NCBI GenBank assembly: GCA_035315885.1
Contig: DATFXM010000066.1
Coordinates: 12,180 to 76,179 of the forward strand
Length of the DNA stretch: 64,000 bases
Direction of reading: 5' to 3'
Source: DATFXM01 sp035315885
GTDB lineage: Bacteria > Acidobacteriota > Blastocatellia > UBA7656
The stretch's first letter is position 1; each line of letters opens with the position of its first letter. The position numbers and the translations under genes were made by a program. This document shows, in pieces, positions 8,679-17,153 of the stretch. Below the pieces are notes generated by a model that saw only the letters and a list, made by a program, of their open reading frames with translations, had not been told where the DNA came from and did not search any database.

Positions 8679-9524
8679 TTAGTTGGACTGGCCCTGCCCG
8701 GGACGAATGTACGGTTTGCTGTCCACATCCTCGACATCAGCAGCGATGCCGGCCAGGGCAGGAGTCCCTTCCTTTATTACATCGCTGTAGTACGAGCGGA
8801 ACTCTTCGTTCATTTCGATCTTCAGCAGCAGGTCATCAACCACACCGGATATCCCTCGCACGTCGGTCATGCTGTACACTTCGTCCTGAATCAACTGAAG
8901 TGAATCGCTTACGACTTGTAGCCGCGCTTCGATCAGTCGCACCAGCTCGGCGAGCTGCTTTGCCTTGGAAGTTCGCTGCCTCAAAATCTGGATTCTCTGA
9001 TCCATCGTCATCCTGACCTGTTCCGACTGCTCACTAGCGATGGAGGATTCGAGGCGGCCGATTTCCTGGTCGAGTTGCGACTGAATCGACGAATAGTTTC
9101 GATTCGCGAGCAGAAAGTGCCCCCTGAGCATCCGGACGTATTCGAGACGCAAGCCATAGAGTTTCTCTACGATTCCATCCAGCATCGGTTGATCGGGGCC
9201 GAGCTCGCGGGTACGACTTTCAATCTCGCCACACAGATCCTTCAGTGCAAGGAAATCGCGTTTGTAGGATTCCGGGGCGGCCGCCAGCATCTGGTTTTCA
9301 GATCGCTCCTGATCTTTCCTGCGCTCACGCTCGACCTTAGCTCGGAGCAGCCTTTGGACGCCGGCGTTTTGGGCCAGCATCAACAACCCGAGCTCACCGC
9401 CAAGCAACAGGAACAGAAATGCCGGATGCACGGCCAGCGCCAGGAAGGCGATGGCGCCTATGAAAATTAAGTTAGGAATGCTCTGGTAGAGCGCCTTTAT
9501 GTGAGTCACGTCTTGTACTGGCAT
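8679..9524 (-). CDS. Membrane-anchored coiled-coil protein, divergent partner of the VWA/SBP genes
   Basis: The ATG at 9524 has GAGG seven bases upstream and is preferred to a GTG at 9566. The product is about 281 residues. Two close hydrophobic helices (IPNLIFIGAIAFLALAVHP and AFLFLLLGGELGLLMLA) form a hairpin near residues 15-55. A charged segment (RAKVERERRKDQERSENQM) and a long mostly helical, coiled-coil-like cytoplasmic region follow to about residue 250. No known family was recognised. It is transcribed away from the solute-binding/VWA gene with a shared 300-base promoter region, which suggests a common role, perhaps as a membrane scaffold. The proline- and glutamine-rich end (YIRPGQGQSN) is short and disordered. 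Confidence 0.7.
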   Translation of the reverse strand: MPVQDVTHIKALYQSIPNLIFIGAIAFLALAVHPAFLFLLLGGELGLLMLAQNAGVQRLLRAKVERERRKDQERSENQMLAAAPESYKRDFLALKDLCGEIESRTRELGPDQPMLDGIVEKLYGLRLEYVRMLRGHFLLANRNYSSIQSQLDQEIGRLESSIASEQSEQVRMTMDQRIQILRQRTSKAKQLAELVRLIEARLQVVSDSLQLIQDEVYSMTDVRGISGVVDDLLLKIEMNEEFRSYYSDVIKEGTPALAGIAADVEDVDSKPYIRPGQGQSN

Positions 9525-9622
9525 CAGAGAGCCTCGCTCCGCATCCACCGGACCCCGGTCTGTCACCTGTCTGAAAGTCCCGACACTGATGAAACCGTAC
9601 TGAGAACTCTGAACGCCTGCTG

Positions 9623-9652
9623 ATTATATCGGCAACCTGGCATTTCGGTCAC
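9623..9652 (-). promoter_or_regulatory. Sigma-70-type promoter for the coiled-coil gene
   Basis: Reading the minus strand, GTGACC at 9652-9647 is followed after 18 bases by a perfect TATAAT at 9628-9623. Transcription would start near 9616, about 90 bases before the preferred ATG at 9524. It faces away from the promoter at 9702-9731. Confidence 0.5.
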
Positions 9653-9701
9653 ACGCTGTCGGACGAGTCTCGTTATAGCCAGCTGACCTGACTCCCGAAT
9701 T

Positions 9702-9731
9702 TTAACAATCTATTAACGAAAAGGTTATATA
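9702..9731 (+). promoter_or_regulatory. Sigma-70-type promoter for the VWA/SBP genes
   Basis: TTAACA at 9702-9707 and TATATA at 9726-9731 are 18 bases apart, inside an A+T-rich island (9690-9735) that stands out from the GC-rich surroundings. Initiation near 9739 leaves a leader of about 95 bases before the preferred TTG start at 9833. TATACT at 9728 is an alternative -10. Confidence 0.45.
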
Positions 9732-9832
9732 CTGCGGTTTCGGTCAGTCGCCCCGCGGATGTGTCGTCTGTGAAAATTCAGTTTAAGCCCAGCCCGCAAC
9801 CAGACGATGATTATGAGAGAGGAGATCACGTT

Positions 9833-11521
9833 TTGAGCAAGTGTCGCAGTCTAGTTTGTATCGGGTTGATTCTTCTTCTGTGCCTGGCCGGCTGCAAGTC
9901 GCAAAAGGAGCCTGCACCGGCGGCTGAATCCGCGCAACAACCTACCCCGGCAGGCAGCCTCGAGTTGGTATTCACATATGGCTCGGAGAAAGAAAGCTGG
10001 ATCAAAGACGTCACCGCCGACTTCAATCGCGCAAAGGTCAAAAGCTCGAGTGGCAAGCCGATCTACGTACAGGCCATCCCCATGGGTTCGGGCGATGCGG
10101 TCGATGAGGTCCTGTCCGGTACCAGACAGACGCATTTGATCAGCCCGGCCTCCTCCGCGTTCATCAAACTCGGCAATGCGCAGTCTCGAACGCGCAACGG
10201 GACCGACCTCGTCTCGTCAACCGAGACGCTGGTGCTTTCGCCGGTCGTCATAGCGATGTGGAAGCCTATGGCGGAGGCGCTGGGGTGGGGCAAGAAACCA
10301 ATCGGTTGGTCCGACATTCTCGCGCTCACTCGCAACCCGCAAGGCTGGGCCGCGTTCGGCCATCCGCAATGGGGAAAGTTCAAGTTTGGACATACCCATC
10401 CCGAGTTTTCAAACAGCGGACTGATATCGCTGCTGGCTGAGGTTTATGCCGCTACGGGCAAGGTAAGCGGCTTGACTCTGGAAGACGTGGCCAAGCCCGC
10501 AACCGCTTCGTACCTTGAAGGCATAGAACAATCGATCGTCCACTACGGCACGTCTACGGGCTTCTTCAATTCGAAAATGCTGCAGAACGGCCCGGAATAT
10601 CTGAGTGCTGCGATATTGTACGAGGCGAACGTAATCGAGTCGTACTCTCCTCAGTATTCTTTGCCTTTTCCGGTGGTTGCGATCTATCCAAAAGAGGGAA
10701 CGTTCTGGAGCGATCACCCGGTTGGCATTGTGGAGCGGGACTGGGTCACACCCGAGCATCGCGAGGCAGCACGAACCTACATCAAATTCCTCCTCGACCG
10801 GCCACAGCAGCAGAAGACGATGACATACGGCTTTCACCCCGGTGATGTGAATCTTCAGGTTGGTGCTCCTCTGGACGTGGAGCACGGAGTGGATCCCAAA
10901 GAACCAAAGACCACGCTCGAAGTCCCAAGCCCAGCCGTTATGGACGCGGTCATCAAACTGTGGCGAGAGCATAAGAAGCATTCGAACATCATTCTCGTTT
11001 TCGACACCTCCGGCAGCATGAAGGAGGGCGGCAAGATGTCCAACGCAAAGCTCGGTGCGAAAGAGATGATCTCTCTTCTGGACCCTCGCGATTATCTGTC
11101 GATCCTCCCGTTCAGCTCGCAACCGATTTGGGCGAGCAAGGACCTGCGTCTCGACAAAAGCCGGGACGCGGCGTTGAGCCAAATTGAGTCCTTCTTTCCG
11201 GACGGAGGCACGGCTCTGTACGACTCGATTTCCACGGCGTACCAGCAATTGATTGATAATCCCAGGAACGACAGTATTTCGGCTATCGTGGTCTTAACAG
11301 ATGGAGCAGACACGAACAGCAAATCTACCCTCGACCAACTGATCCGGAGTCTCAGGTCCCAGAGTGAGGTGAATGCAATCCGAGTGTTCACGATCGGCTA
11401 TGGCAAGGATGCAGTCAAAGAGGTTTTGAGGTCGATAGCCGACGCTACGCAGGCAAAATTCTACGAAGGCTCTCCAGAAAACATTCGGTCGGTATTCAGG
11501 GAGATCTCAACTTTCTTTTGA
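9833..11521 (+). CDS. Lipoprotein fusing a solute-binding domain to a VWA domain
   Basis: The TTG at 9833 follows AGGAG and starts a lipoprotein signal ending LLCLAGC; a GTG at 9761 would add 24 non-signal residues. The product is about 562 residues. Residues 40-345 are a type-2 periplasmic solute-binding fold (LELVFTYGSEKESWIKDVTADF; KFGHTHPEFSNSGL). Residues 380-562 are a von Willebrand A domain with an intact MIDAS (DTSGSM at 391-396, LTDGAD near 488-493). It should sit on the outer face of a membrane and bind a ligand through one domain and a protein partner, metal-dependently, through the other. No ABC permease or ATPase is nearby. The next gene is a paralog of its N-terminal domain. Confidence 0.85.
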   Translation: MSKCRSLVCIGLILLLCLAGCKSQKEPAPAAESAQQPTPAGSLELVFTYGSEKESWIKDVTADFNRAKVKSSSGKPIYVQAIPMGSGDAVDEVLSGTRQTHLISPASSAFIKLGNAQSRTRNGTDLVSSTETLVLSPVVIAMWKPMAEALGWGKKPIGWSDILALTRNPQGWAAFGHPQWGKFKFGHTHPEFSNSGLISLLAEVYAATGKVSGLTLEDVAKPATASYLEGIEQSIVHYGTSTGFFNSKMLQNGPEYLSAAILYEANVIESYSPQYSLPFPVVAIYPKEGTFWSDHPVGIVERDWVTPEHREAARTYIKFLLDRPQQQKTMTYGFHPGDVNLQVGAPLDVEHGVDPKEPKTTLEVPSPAVMDAVIKLWREHKKHSNIILVFDTSGSMKEGGKMSNAKLGAKEMISLLDPRDYLSILPFSSQPIWASKDLRLDKSRDAALSQIESFFPDGGTALYDSISTAYQQLIDNPRNDSISAIVVLTDGADTNSKSTLDQLIRSLRSQSEVNAIRVFTIGYGKDAVKEVLRSIADATQAKFYEGSPENIRSVFREISTFF

Positions 11522-11539
11522 GGTATTGAGGATTGACTT

Positions 11540-12733
11540 ATGTCTGAAGGCAAAATGAGTCTCACCGGACGGATCATAATCGTGCTCGTGATCGTCGGCT
11601 GTGCTTACGGTGCGTACTATTTCTTGTGGCGGAAGGGCCCTGATGAAAGCAAGGATCCGGCGGCAGCCAAAACGTCTGAGTCAAATCAATGGAAGGGCGC
11701 GACGGTCGAGATTGGAATAGCGTTCGGGACTGAAAAGAAGACGTGGATGGAATGGGCTGTTCAGGAATTTTCCAAGACCGCCGATGGTCAGAAGATCAAG
11801 ATCAACCTCATCCCCAAGGGGTCGCTTGAGGGAGCACAGGCCCTGGTCTCGGGCGACAAAAATATCAACGTCTGGTGCCCCGCGAGTTCGCTGTACAAAG
11901 AGACATTTGTGCAGGACTGGCAGGTGAAGTACGGCAACAATCCAGTTCTCAAAGAGGATAATCTTGCCCTCACGCCAATGGTGTTCGTCGCATGGAACGA
12001 GCGGTATCAAGCATTCGTGCAGAAGTACAAGTCTCTGAATTTCACTACGATCTCGCAGGCGCTGCGCGAGAAGGGCGGTTGGGAAGCGATTGCCCGCAAA
12101 CCAGAGTGGGGTCTGTTCAAGCTCGGGCACACTCACCCCGGCAAATCTAACAGCGGGCTTATGACGCTGGTGTTGATGGCGTATGACTTCTCCGGCAAGA
12201 CCCGCGACTTATCTCTGAAGGACATTCTGAACGTTGATTTTCAAAACTGGATGACGACTCTAGAGCAGGGCGTAAGCGGGCTTTCGGATAGCACCGGGAC
12301 GATGATGCGGGAGATGGTGTTGAAGGGGCCTTCCTCATTCGACGCGGTTTTTGTCTACGAGAGTGTCGCCATCGACTTCCTCAAGAGCGCCGAAGGAAGA
12401 TGGGGCGAGCTTCACATTGTTTACCCGAAGGAGAACATGTGGAGCGAGAATCCTTACTACATCATCGACGCGACGTGGAGCACCAAGGAGCAGAGGGCGG
12501 CGGCGGAGCTCTTTCTCAATTTCATGCTCACCGATACGATACAGCGCGAATCTCTGAAGCACGGATTCAGGCCTTCGAACACAAACGTGCCAGTGATATT
12601 TGCTGAGAGTCCATTCACCATCTACCAGAAATATGGTCTGCAGATCGAGCCCGGCTCGACCGCGGAGCCGCCAAAAGCAGAAGTGATAAACAATCTGCTG
12701 GCGGGATGGCAGCGAAATCAAGTCGGGAGATAA
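11540..12733 (+). CDS. Membrane-anchored solute-binding protein, paralog of the preceding gene's N-terminus
   Basis: 397 residues, with GAGG before the ATG and 18 bases after the previous gene. One N-terminal helix (IIIVLVIVGCAYGAYYFLW) is followed by a linker and a periplasmic solute-binding domain. Matching landmarks show homology to the upstream protein: IGIAFGTEKKTWMEWAVQEF against FTYGSEKESWIKDVTADF, and FKLGHTHPGKSNSGL against FKFGHTHPEFSNSGL. It lacks the VWA part. The H-T-H-P-x-x-S-N-S-G-L motif lines the expected ligand cleft in both. It is membrane-tethered rather than free and has no transporter genes beside it, so a sensing or scaffold role is at least as likely as uptake. It ends 23 bases from the convergent PATAN gene. 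Confidence 0.82.
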   Translation: MSEGKMSLTGRIIIVLVIVGCAYGAYYFLWRKGPDESKDPAAAKTSESNQWKGATVEIGIAFGTEKKTWMEWAVQEFSKTADGQKIKINLIPKGSLEGAQALVSGDKNINVWCPASSLYKETFVQDWQVKYGNNPVLKEDNLALTPMVFVAWNERYQAFVQKYKSLNFTTISQALREKGGWEAIARKPEWGLFKLGHTHPGKSNSGLMTLVLMAYDFSGKTRDLSLKDILNVDFQNWMTTLEQGVSGLSDSTGTMMREMVLKGPSSFDAVFVYESVAIDFLKSAEGRWGELHIVYPKENMWSENPYYIIDATWSTKEQRAAAELFLNFMLTDTIQRESLKHGFRPSNTNVPVIFAESPFTIYQKYGLQIEPGSTAEPPKAEVINNLLAGWQRNQVGR

Positions 12734-12756
12734 TCCACGGAAGTATTGCCGGCGGG

Positions 12757-13956
12757 TTATTGGACGGCGTAGGAGTGAGATTCGATTTCCATCACTCGAC
12801 GTTGCAGTACGATCTTTTCGAGCACGAGGCTTGCCTGGTTGACCAGCGCCACCAGTTCGTTTGTGCCGCGCATCTCGGCTTGGCCCGGATAATTGTCACC
12901 GTAGATGATGAAGATCGTCGACCCGTTACACACCAGCGGCAACGCAAACATCGACAGGTTGTCAGCCGTGCCTCCGAGCTTATTCAGAAATTCAGTGTCG
13001 CGTCCTGAGCGCTGCCCGACATAGGGTTCTCCGGTTATCGCCACGTGTCCAAACACGCCGTCAAAATCAAGCGCGATTCTGATGTCGCGCACCATCTCAT
13101 CGGCTGTCTTGCCGCTGTCGCCTGGATTTATTCCGAACTGTCCCAGACCCCATAGGTGGTCGTCCTTGACTACGAAAAGAATACCGCGAGTGGCAACTTC
13201 GCTCGCGTAGCGCATTATCAGCAGACTGACTTCCGCTTCGAACGAGTAATGCCGCAACTCGGTGAGCAGCGAGCAGAGATGGGCAGTACGGTCCTCGGAA
13301 TCGCGTTCGACCGGTCTTGGGCTGGGTCGCGTAAAGTCGAAAGGGTCCGGTTCAGGCTGGCCCTCCGCGTCCTGATCTGTAGACAGCAACTCGGGCCAGG
13401 ACGGAGCGTGTGGGATAAACGAGCCATCGAACCCGCCCTCCTTCGGCGGCTCGCCCGACCTGTGTGACTCATCTCGCAGCTTGGCAGCTTCAAGCAGCGC
13501 CTCGCTTACTTCGAGGCCTTCGCCGAGCTTGAGGTCGCCGAAGGAATTTGGCAGGTCCGCTTGGTTGAGGTCGATGCCGAAACGGCCCTTTTCGAGGGTT
13601 ACGAGTTTACCGAGCGTGTCCTGCGTGTGTCGCTTGGCCAGCGCGTGAAGATCAGTCTCGTTCATCACCCCGCTCTCAATGAGCAGCGTTTCAAACGTCC
13701 AGAGAGTGCGGTTTTGATTTCCGATCTCTCGAAGCATGTCCAGGACGTCGGGACTGATCAACTCGTCCTGAAGCAGGCGGTCGGCAAGCGTGTCACCGGG
13801 AAAAACCGATGCGTGGGTGATTCGACCCTGCTCGATGATTATGCGGCCCTCCACACTTCCGTTTTGCAGCGAGAGCGTTCCCGTCTTTCTGCTCAACGCA
13901 AGTATCTGGAGAATATCCGCCAGAGCGAAATCGCTCAGATCACCGGTTAATTCCAT
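12757..13956 (-). CDS. PATAN (DUF4388) protein with GAF-like C-terminus
   Basis: 399 residues. The N-terminus MELTGDLSDFALADILQILALSRKTGTL and GRIIIEQGRITHA is the classic DUF4388/PATAN start seen in PatA and in regulators of twitching motility. Residues 60-140 form a helical region (LLQDELISPDVLDMLREIG, ETDLHALAKRH). A low-complexity acidic linker runs to about residue 220. The last 170 residues (SLLIMRYASEVATRGILFVVKDDHL to LVALVNQASLVLEK) look like a degenerate GAF domain. It is the last gene of the chemosensory operon and most likely an output protein acting with the CheY-like receivers, as PATAN proteins do in pilus control. That output is inferred, since no pilus genes are in view. Confidence 0.82.
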   Translation of the reverse strand: MELTGDLSDFALADILQILALSRKTGTLSLQNGSVEGRIIIEQGRITHASVFPGDTLADRLLQDELISPDVLDMLREIGNQNRTLWTFETLLIESGVMNETDLHALAKRHTQDTLGKLVTLEKGRFGIDLNQADLPNSFGDLKLGEGLEVSEALLEAAKLRDESHRSGEPPKEGGFDGSFIPHAPSWPELLSTDQDAEGQPEPDPFDFTRPSPRPVERDSEDRTAHLCSLLTELRHYSFEAEVSLLIMRYASEVATRGILFVVKDDHLWGLGQFGINPGDSGKTADEMVRDIRIALDFDGVFGHVAITGEPYVGQRSGRDTEFLNKLGGTADNLSMFALPLVCNGSTIFIIYGDNYPGQAEMRGTNELVALVNQASLVLEKIVLQRRVMEIESHSYAVQ

Positions 13957-13959
13957 CGT

Positions 13960-14349
13960 CTACGCCTGTTCGCCCAGACAATCCGAAACGAGCTCCCGCA
14001 GCTTGGTCATTGAGATGGGTTTTGAGAGATAGCCGGATGCGCCAAGACTCATTCCCTTCTCTATGTCCTCATCCGCGCCTTTCGTGCTGATGATGATTAT
14101 TGGCAGGTCGCCCTTTTTGAGTTCGGTTCTGACCTTGTTAACGAACTCCAACCCGTCCATATTCGGCATTCGGATGTCAGTCAGGACCAGGTCATAGTTG
14201 TTGTCTCTGACCTTGCCGAGCGCATCTTGACCGTCAACCGCCTCGGTTATGTCACCCTGTGAGATACCGTCGAGCCGAGTGAGACTCATGCAGAGGAGCT
14301 GTCTGAACGTCGCTGAATCGTCTACCACCAGGAAAGCCTTCTTACTCAT
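13960..14349 (-). CDS. Stand-alone CheY-like response regulator
   Basis: 129 residues from the ATG at 14349, which has GGAGG seven bases upstream; the frame runs on to 14373 without a better start. It is a complete receiver domain: acidic pair in FLVVDDSATFR, phosphoacceptor D58 in LVLTDIRMP, Thr in IIIISTKG and Lys in YLSKP. No output domain is attached. It lies between the GAF and PATAN genes with gaps of 13 and 3 bases, so it is a member of the chemosensory operon. It is likely phosphorylated by the CheA at 17143-18891. It differs from the other operon receiver in having Thr rather than Ser at the switch position. Confidence 0.9.
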   Translation of the reverse strand: MSKKAFLVVDDSATFRQLLCMSLTRLDGISQGDITEAVDGQDALGKVRDNNYDLVLTDIRMPNMDGLEFVNKVRTELKKGDLPIIIISTKGADEDIEKGMSLGASGYLSKPISMTKLRELVSDCLGEQA

Positions 14350-14362
14350 TCGATCCTCCCTC

Positions 14363-15184
14363 TTACCGCACACGCAACAGGTTCATAAATCCCTCGATCG
14401 TCCGGAGCTTCCGATCGGCAAGGGCGTAGAGTTTCGAGCTGACAAGAGCGCTCGCCGCATGTCCCGCAAGCAGCTCCAGCAGCCGGTGATCAAGCGGCGT
14501 CAAGCCGCCCTTGTGCGGAAGAAGCTTGTACATGGCGATGACGCCCACAACTCTCTCTTTGATTTTCAGAGGAATGCACGCGCATACTTCCCCGAGCTCG
14601 CCGGCATCCTCAGTGAAAAAGGCCTGGCCGGTTTGAGCGACCAGTCCCTCCAGCCCTTCGCCGAAGGCTACGCGGCCGCGTTCAAGACGCTGCGCGATCT
14701 CGCCTTCGTATCCGGCCAGCACCAGTTCGCTGGTCTCGTCGTCGACGACGAACAGCCCGAACTCCTCGCTGCCGATCATGTTCACGAGGATCTCTTTTAT
14801 GCAAAGAACGACCTCCGCCGGATCCAATGTGGAGTGCAGGCGGTAGCTTGCGACGTACAGATTTGCAAGACTCTCGTTTTGCTCTTCGACCTCGATGTAG
14901 CGCTGGGCAAAGTCCTTATTCTCTTCCTCGACCTGGTGGAATCGCGTATCCAGGAATTCGAGTTTCTGGGACATTTGTGAGTTCTCAAGTTTAAGCCTCT
15001 CCACTTCTTTCATTAGCGTGTCGGTGAGGTCTATCTTCTCGCGTTCGAGCTGCACGATTCTGTACCGCAGCCGCTCGTTCTCGCTCATAAGCTCCTCGGT
15101 GAATGCCCGGCCTTTCCGGAACATCTCGAGTAGCTCTTCGCTTTTTGAGAAGAGGCTGAGAATCTCTTCCGTCTTCTGTGTCAT
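14363..15184 (-). CDS. Coiled-coil plus GAF domain protein
   Basis: 273 residues with GGGAGAG before the ATG. The first 115 residues are strongly heptad-rich (EEILSLFSKSEELLEMF, ERLRYRIVQLEREKIDLTDTL, VERLKLENSQMSQKLEFLD), a parallel coiled coil. The rest is a GAF domain (LHSTLDPAEVVLCIKEILVNMIGSEEFGLFVVDDE and CIPLKIKERVVGVIAMYKL). GAF domains bind small ligands or mediate dimerisation. There is no histidine-kinase or cyclase output, so it may act as an adapter in the chemosensory array. The next gene on the operon is the second CheY-like receiver, with 13 bases between. Confidence 0.82.
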   Translation of the reverse strand: MTQKTEEILSLFSKSEELLEMFRKGRAFTEELMSENERLRYRIVQLEREKIDLTDTLMKEVERLKLENSQMSQKLEFLDTRFHQVEEENKDFAQRYIEVEEQNESLANLYVASYRLHSTLDPAEVVLCIKEILVNMIGSEEFGLFVVDDETSELVLAGYEGEIAQRLERGRVAFGEGLEGLVAQTGQAFFTEDAGELGEVCACIPLKIKERVVGVIAMYKLLPHKGGLTPLDHRLLELLAGHAASALVSSKLYALADRKLRTIEGFMNLLRVR

Positions 15185-15196
15185 GTTTCTCTCCCT

Positions 15197-15661
15197 TCAA
15201 TCCAGGTCCTGCAGGGTGATGCTTACTCCTACTTCGCCATAGGCAGTGGTGATCGGGGCTACCAGCGTCTCAAAACATTGATCGTAACTAAGGAGGTTAA
15301 CGCCGGTGATCACCGTTGGGGGACTCATCCTTAGGCGAGTGCCGTTATCGTTAATGGTGGAGATGGCCCGGCCGATGGCCATCGACGAGAGTTCCGCGAT
15401 GGAACTACGCACCAGCGGTGTCAGTCCGTTCGTGGGCTCTCCCATCATGTGCTCGGCAAGCTTGATCGCGGTTGAGGCATCCATATCGAAGATGACCCGG
15501 CCCTGCGCCTCGCCCGCGATGCCGATTATCGACAGCACTTCCCTTCCCGGAATCGGGTTGGCCTTCATGCTGATCGATGAGACCTCGATTTCAGGTCCAA
15601 AAAACTCTTTGAAGAGTAAACTAGTGGAGTCAACGAAGACCCTTACGAAATCTAACCTCAT
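15197..15661 (-). CDS. cheX: CheX-like CheY-phosphatase family protein with altered motif
   Basis: 154 residues of the CheC/CheX/FliY fold: FVDSTSLLFKEFFG at the start, GEAQGRVIFDMDASTAIKLAEHMMGE, then the first motif helix SSIAELSSMAIGRAIS, and a closing strand GVSITLQDLD. CheX removes phosphate from CheY-P through an E-x-x-N motif. Here the matching position reads E90-L-S-S93, so the catalytic asparagine is serine. The protein may be a weak phosphatase or a binding partner only. It sits directly between the two CheY-type genes, which fits a role in signal termination. Confidence 0.82.
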   Translation of the reverse strand: MRLDFVRVFVDSTSLLFKEFFGPEIEVSSISMKANPIPGREVLSIIGIAGEAQGRVIFDMDASTAIKLAEHMMGEPTNGLTPLVRSSIAELSSMAIGRAISTINDNGTRLRMSPPTVITGVNLLSYDQCFETLVAPITTAYGEVGVSITLQDLD

Positions 15662-15673
15662 TTCTTCACCCTG

Positions 15674-16072
15674 CTATGCCAAAACTTGCTCGATCGCCTT
15701 TCTCAGCTGCTCGGTTGTTACCGGTTTTGGAATGAACGACCGCGCTCCAGCCGCGAGCGCTTCTTCGACTTTCTCCTTGTAGCTGACTGAGCTGATCATT
15801 ATCACTCGGGCCGATGGGTCCGCATCGCAGATTCGCTTCACCGTTTCGACCCCTTCAAGACCAGGCATGACTATGTCCATCAGAACAATGTCAGGCCTGA
15901 CGCGCCCGTACTCACGGATCGCCTCGTTTCCGTTTGCGGCTTCGCTGAAGACTACATTGTCGAAAGCGTCCATCAGCCGTCTCAGGTGAAAGCGCATGAA
16001 CGCCGAGTCATCAACAATCAAACACGTCAGCGACGCCTTCCCCCCACCAGTGCCCTCAACGTGTGCCTGCAT
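15674..16072 (-). CDS. cheY: CheY-like response regulator
   Basis: 132 residues with a short glycine-rich N-terminal extension (MQAHVEGTGGGKAS) and a complete receiver: LIVDDSAFMR, phosphoacceptor D66 in IVLMDIVMPG, Ser-Ser at the Thr/Ser switch (IMISSVS) and Lys in IPKPV. A GGAGG site precedes the ATG, which lies 17 bases inside the end of cheB, so translation is coupled. This is the closest thing to the classical CheY output of the array. There is no flagellar switch gene in the window, so its target may be PATAN, pili or another process. Confidence 0.9.
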   Translation of the reverse strand: MQAHVEGTGGGKASLTCLIVDDSAFMRFHLRRLMDAFDNVVFSEAANGNEAIREYGRVRPDIVLMDIVMPGLEGVETVKRICDADPSARVIMISSVSYKEKVEEALAAGARSFIPKPVTTEQLRKAIEQVLA

Positions 16073-17153
16073 AACTTTCCTCCAGGTCTACCATTCTGCC
16101 CACCGTTCCAATTACATAAGTCGGCATCTCCGTAAGCGCGAGAACCTTCACAACGGCACCTCGGTCCTGCGCAGCGCGCGGCATGCCATAAACCGAACAA
16201 CTCTCCTTGTCCTGCGCGATGGTCAACCCACCCGCCTTCTTCATGTCTCCCAAACCCTGAGCCCCATCACTTCCCATGCCCGTCATGATCAAACCCGTGG
16301 CGCTCGACCCAAACTGCTCCGCTACCGACCGGAACAGCACGTCTACCGACGGCCGATGACCGTTCACCAGAGGCCCATCATCCAACCGGACTTCGCACCC
16401 TGCCGCGGTCCGCTTGACCTTCATGTGACGGTTGCCCGGCGCAATCAAAGCCCTGCCCGGTATCGCCAGATCACCGTCCCTCGCTTCACGAACCTCGAGA
16501 TCACAAATGTCGTCCAACCACCGCGCCATCATCGATGTAAAACTCTCCGGCATGTGCTGAACGATCACGATTCCCGCATCCAGATCCGCCGGCAGCCTCG
16601 GCAGCAGATAACGCAACGCGTGAGGCCCGCCCGAGGAAGCCCCAACCGCGACGATCTTGTACTCGGCGCGCCGGGGCGGAGGCGAGGTCACCTTCTTCCG
16701 GGTTGGGGTCTTGCCGTCCGCTGACTGCGCGTTCAGCGCGAGCACATTGCTGTGAACAGCGCCCTTCACCTTGGAGAGCAGCTCATCAGCCATCTCGCCG
16801 ACCTGAGCCGCCGACTTTGGTTTACAAATAAAATCAACCGCGCCCTTCTCCAGCGCTTGCATCGTGAGCGCAGCGCCGCGTGTAGTGAGCGAGCTGAGCA
16901 TGATCACCGGTATCTGATGTTTGGATACCATCTCATTGAGAGCGGTGATCCCATCCATTCTTGGCATATCTACATCGAGCGTGACGACGTCCGGCTTGAG
17001 CTGCGCCACCTTGCTCAGAGCGAAATACCCGTCGATCGCGGTCGCGATTACTTCGATCTCTTCATCGCGCTCCAGAAGCTTTGAGATAAGCTTCCTCATA
17101 AGCGCGGAGTCGTCGACCACGAGCACACGGATCTTTCGCCTGTTATCCTGCAT
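16056..17153 (-). CDS. cheB: Chemotaxis methylesterase/deamidase CheB
   Basis: 365 residues. An N-terminal receiver (VLVVDDSALMR, D60 in VVTLDVDMP, LSSLT, FICKP) joins the CheB catalytic domain by a linker rich in proline and lysine near residues 140-165. The triad is visible: S173 in GASSGGPHAL, H200 in VQHMPESF and D296 in GMGSDGAQGL. CheB removes methyl groups from MCP glutamates and deamidates glutamines, giving adaptation. It overlaps cheA by 11 bases (GGGAGGG before the ATG) and cheY by 17, and is activated by phosphotransfer from CheA. Length and domain order are normal. Confidence 0.96.
   Translation of the reverse strand: MQDNRRKIRVLVVDDSALMRKLISKLLERDEEIEVIATAIDGYFALSKVAQLKPDVVTLDVDMPRMDGITALNEMVSKHQIPVIMLSSLTTRGAALTMQALEKGAVDFICKPKSAAQVGEMADELLSKVKGAVHSNVLALNAQSADGKTPTRKKVTSPPPRRAEYKIVAVGASSGGPHALRYLLPRLPADLDAGIVIVQHMPESFTSMMARWLDDICDLEVREARDGDLAIPGRALIAPGNRHMKVKRTAAGCEVRLDDGPLVNGHRPSVDVLFRSVAEQFGSSATGLIMTGMGSDGAQGLGDMKKAGGLTIAQDKESCSVYGMPRAAQDRGAVVKVLALTEMPTYVIGTVGRMVDLEESYAGTR

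Noticed and set aside
14249..14980. 243-codon plus-strand frame
   Set aside because: Antisense to the GAF protein and its receiver neighbour, both of which have family motifs.
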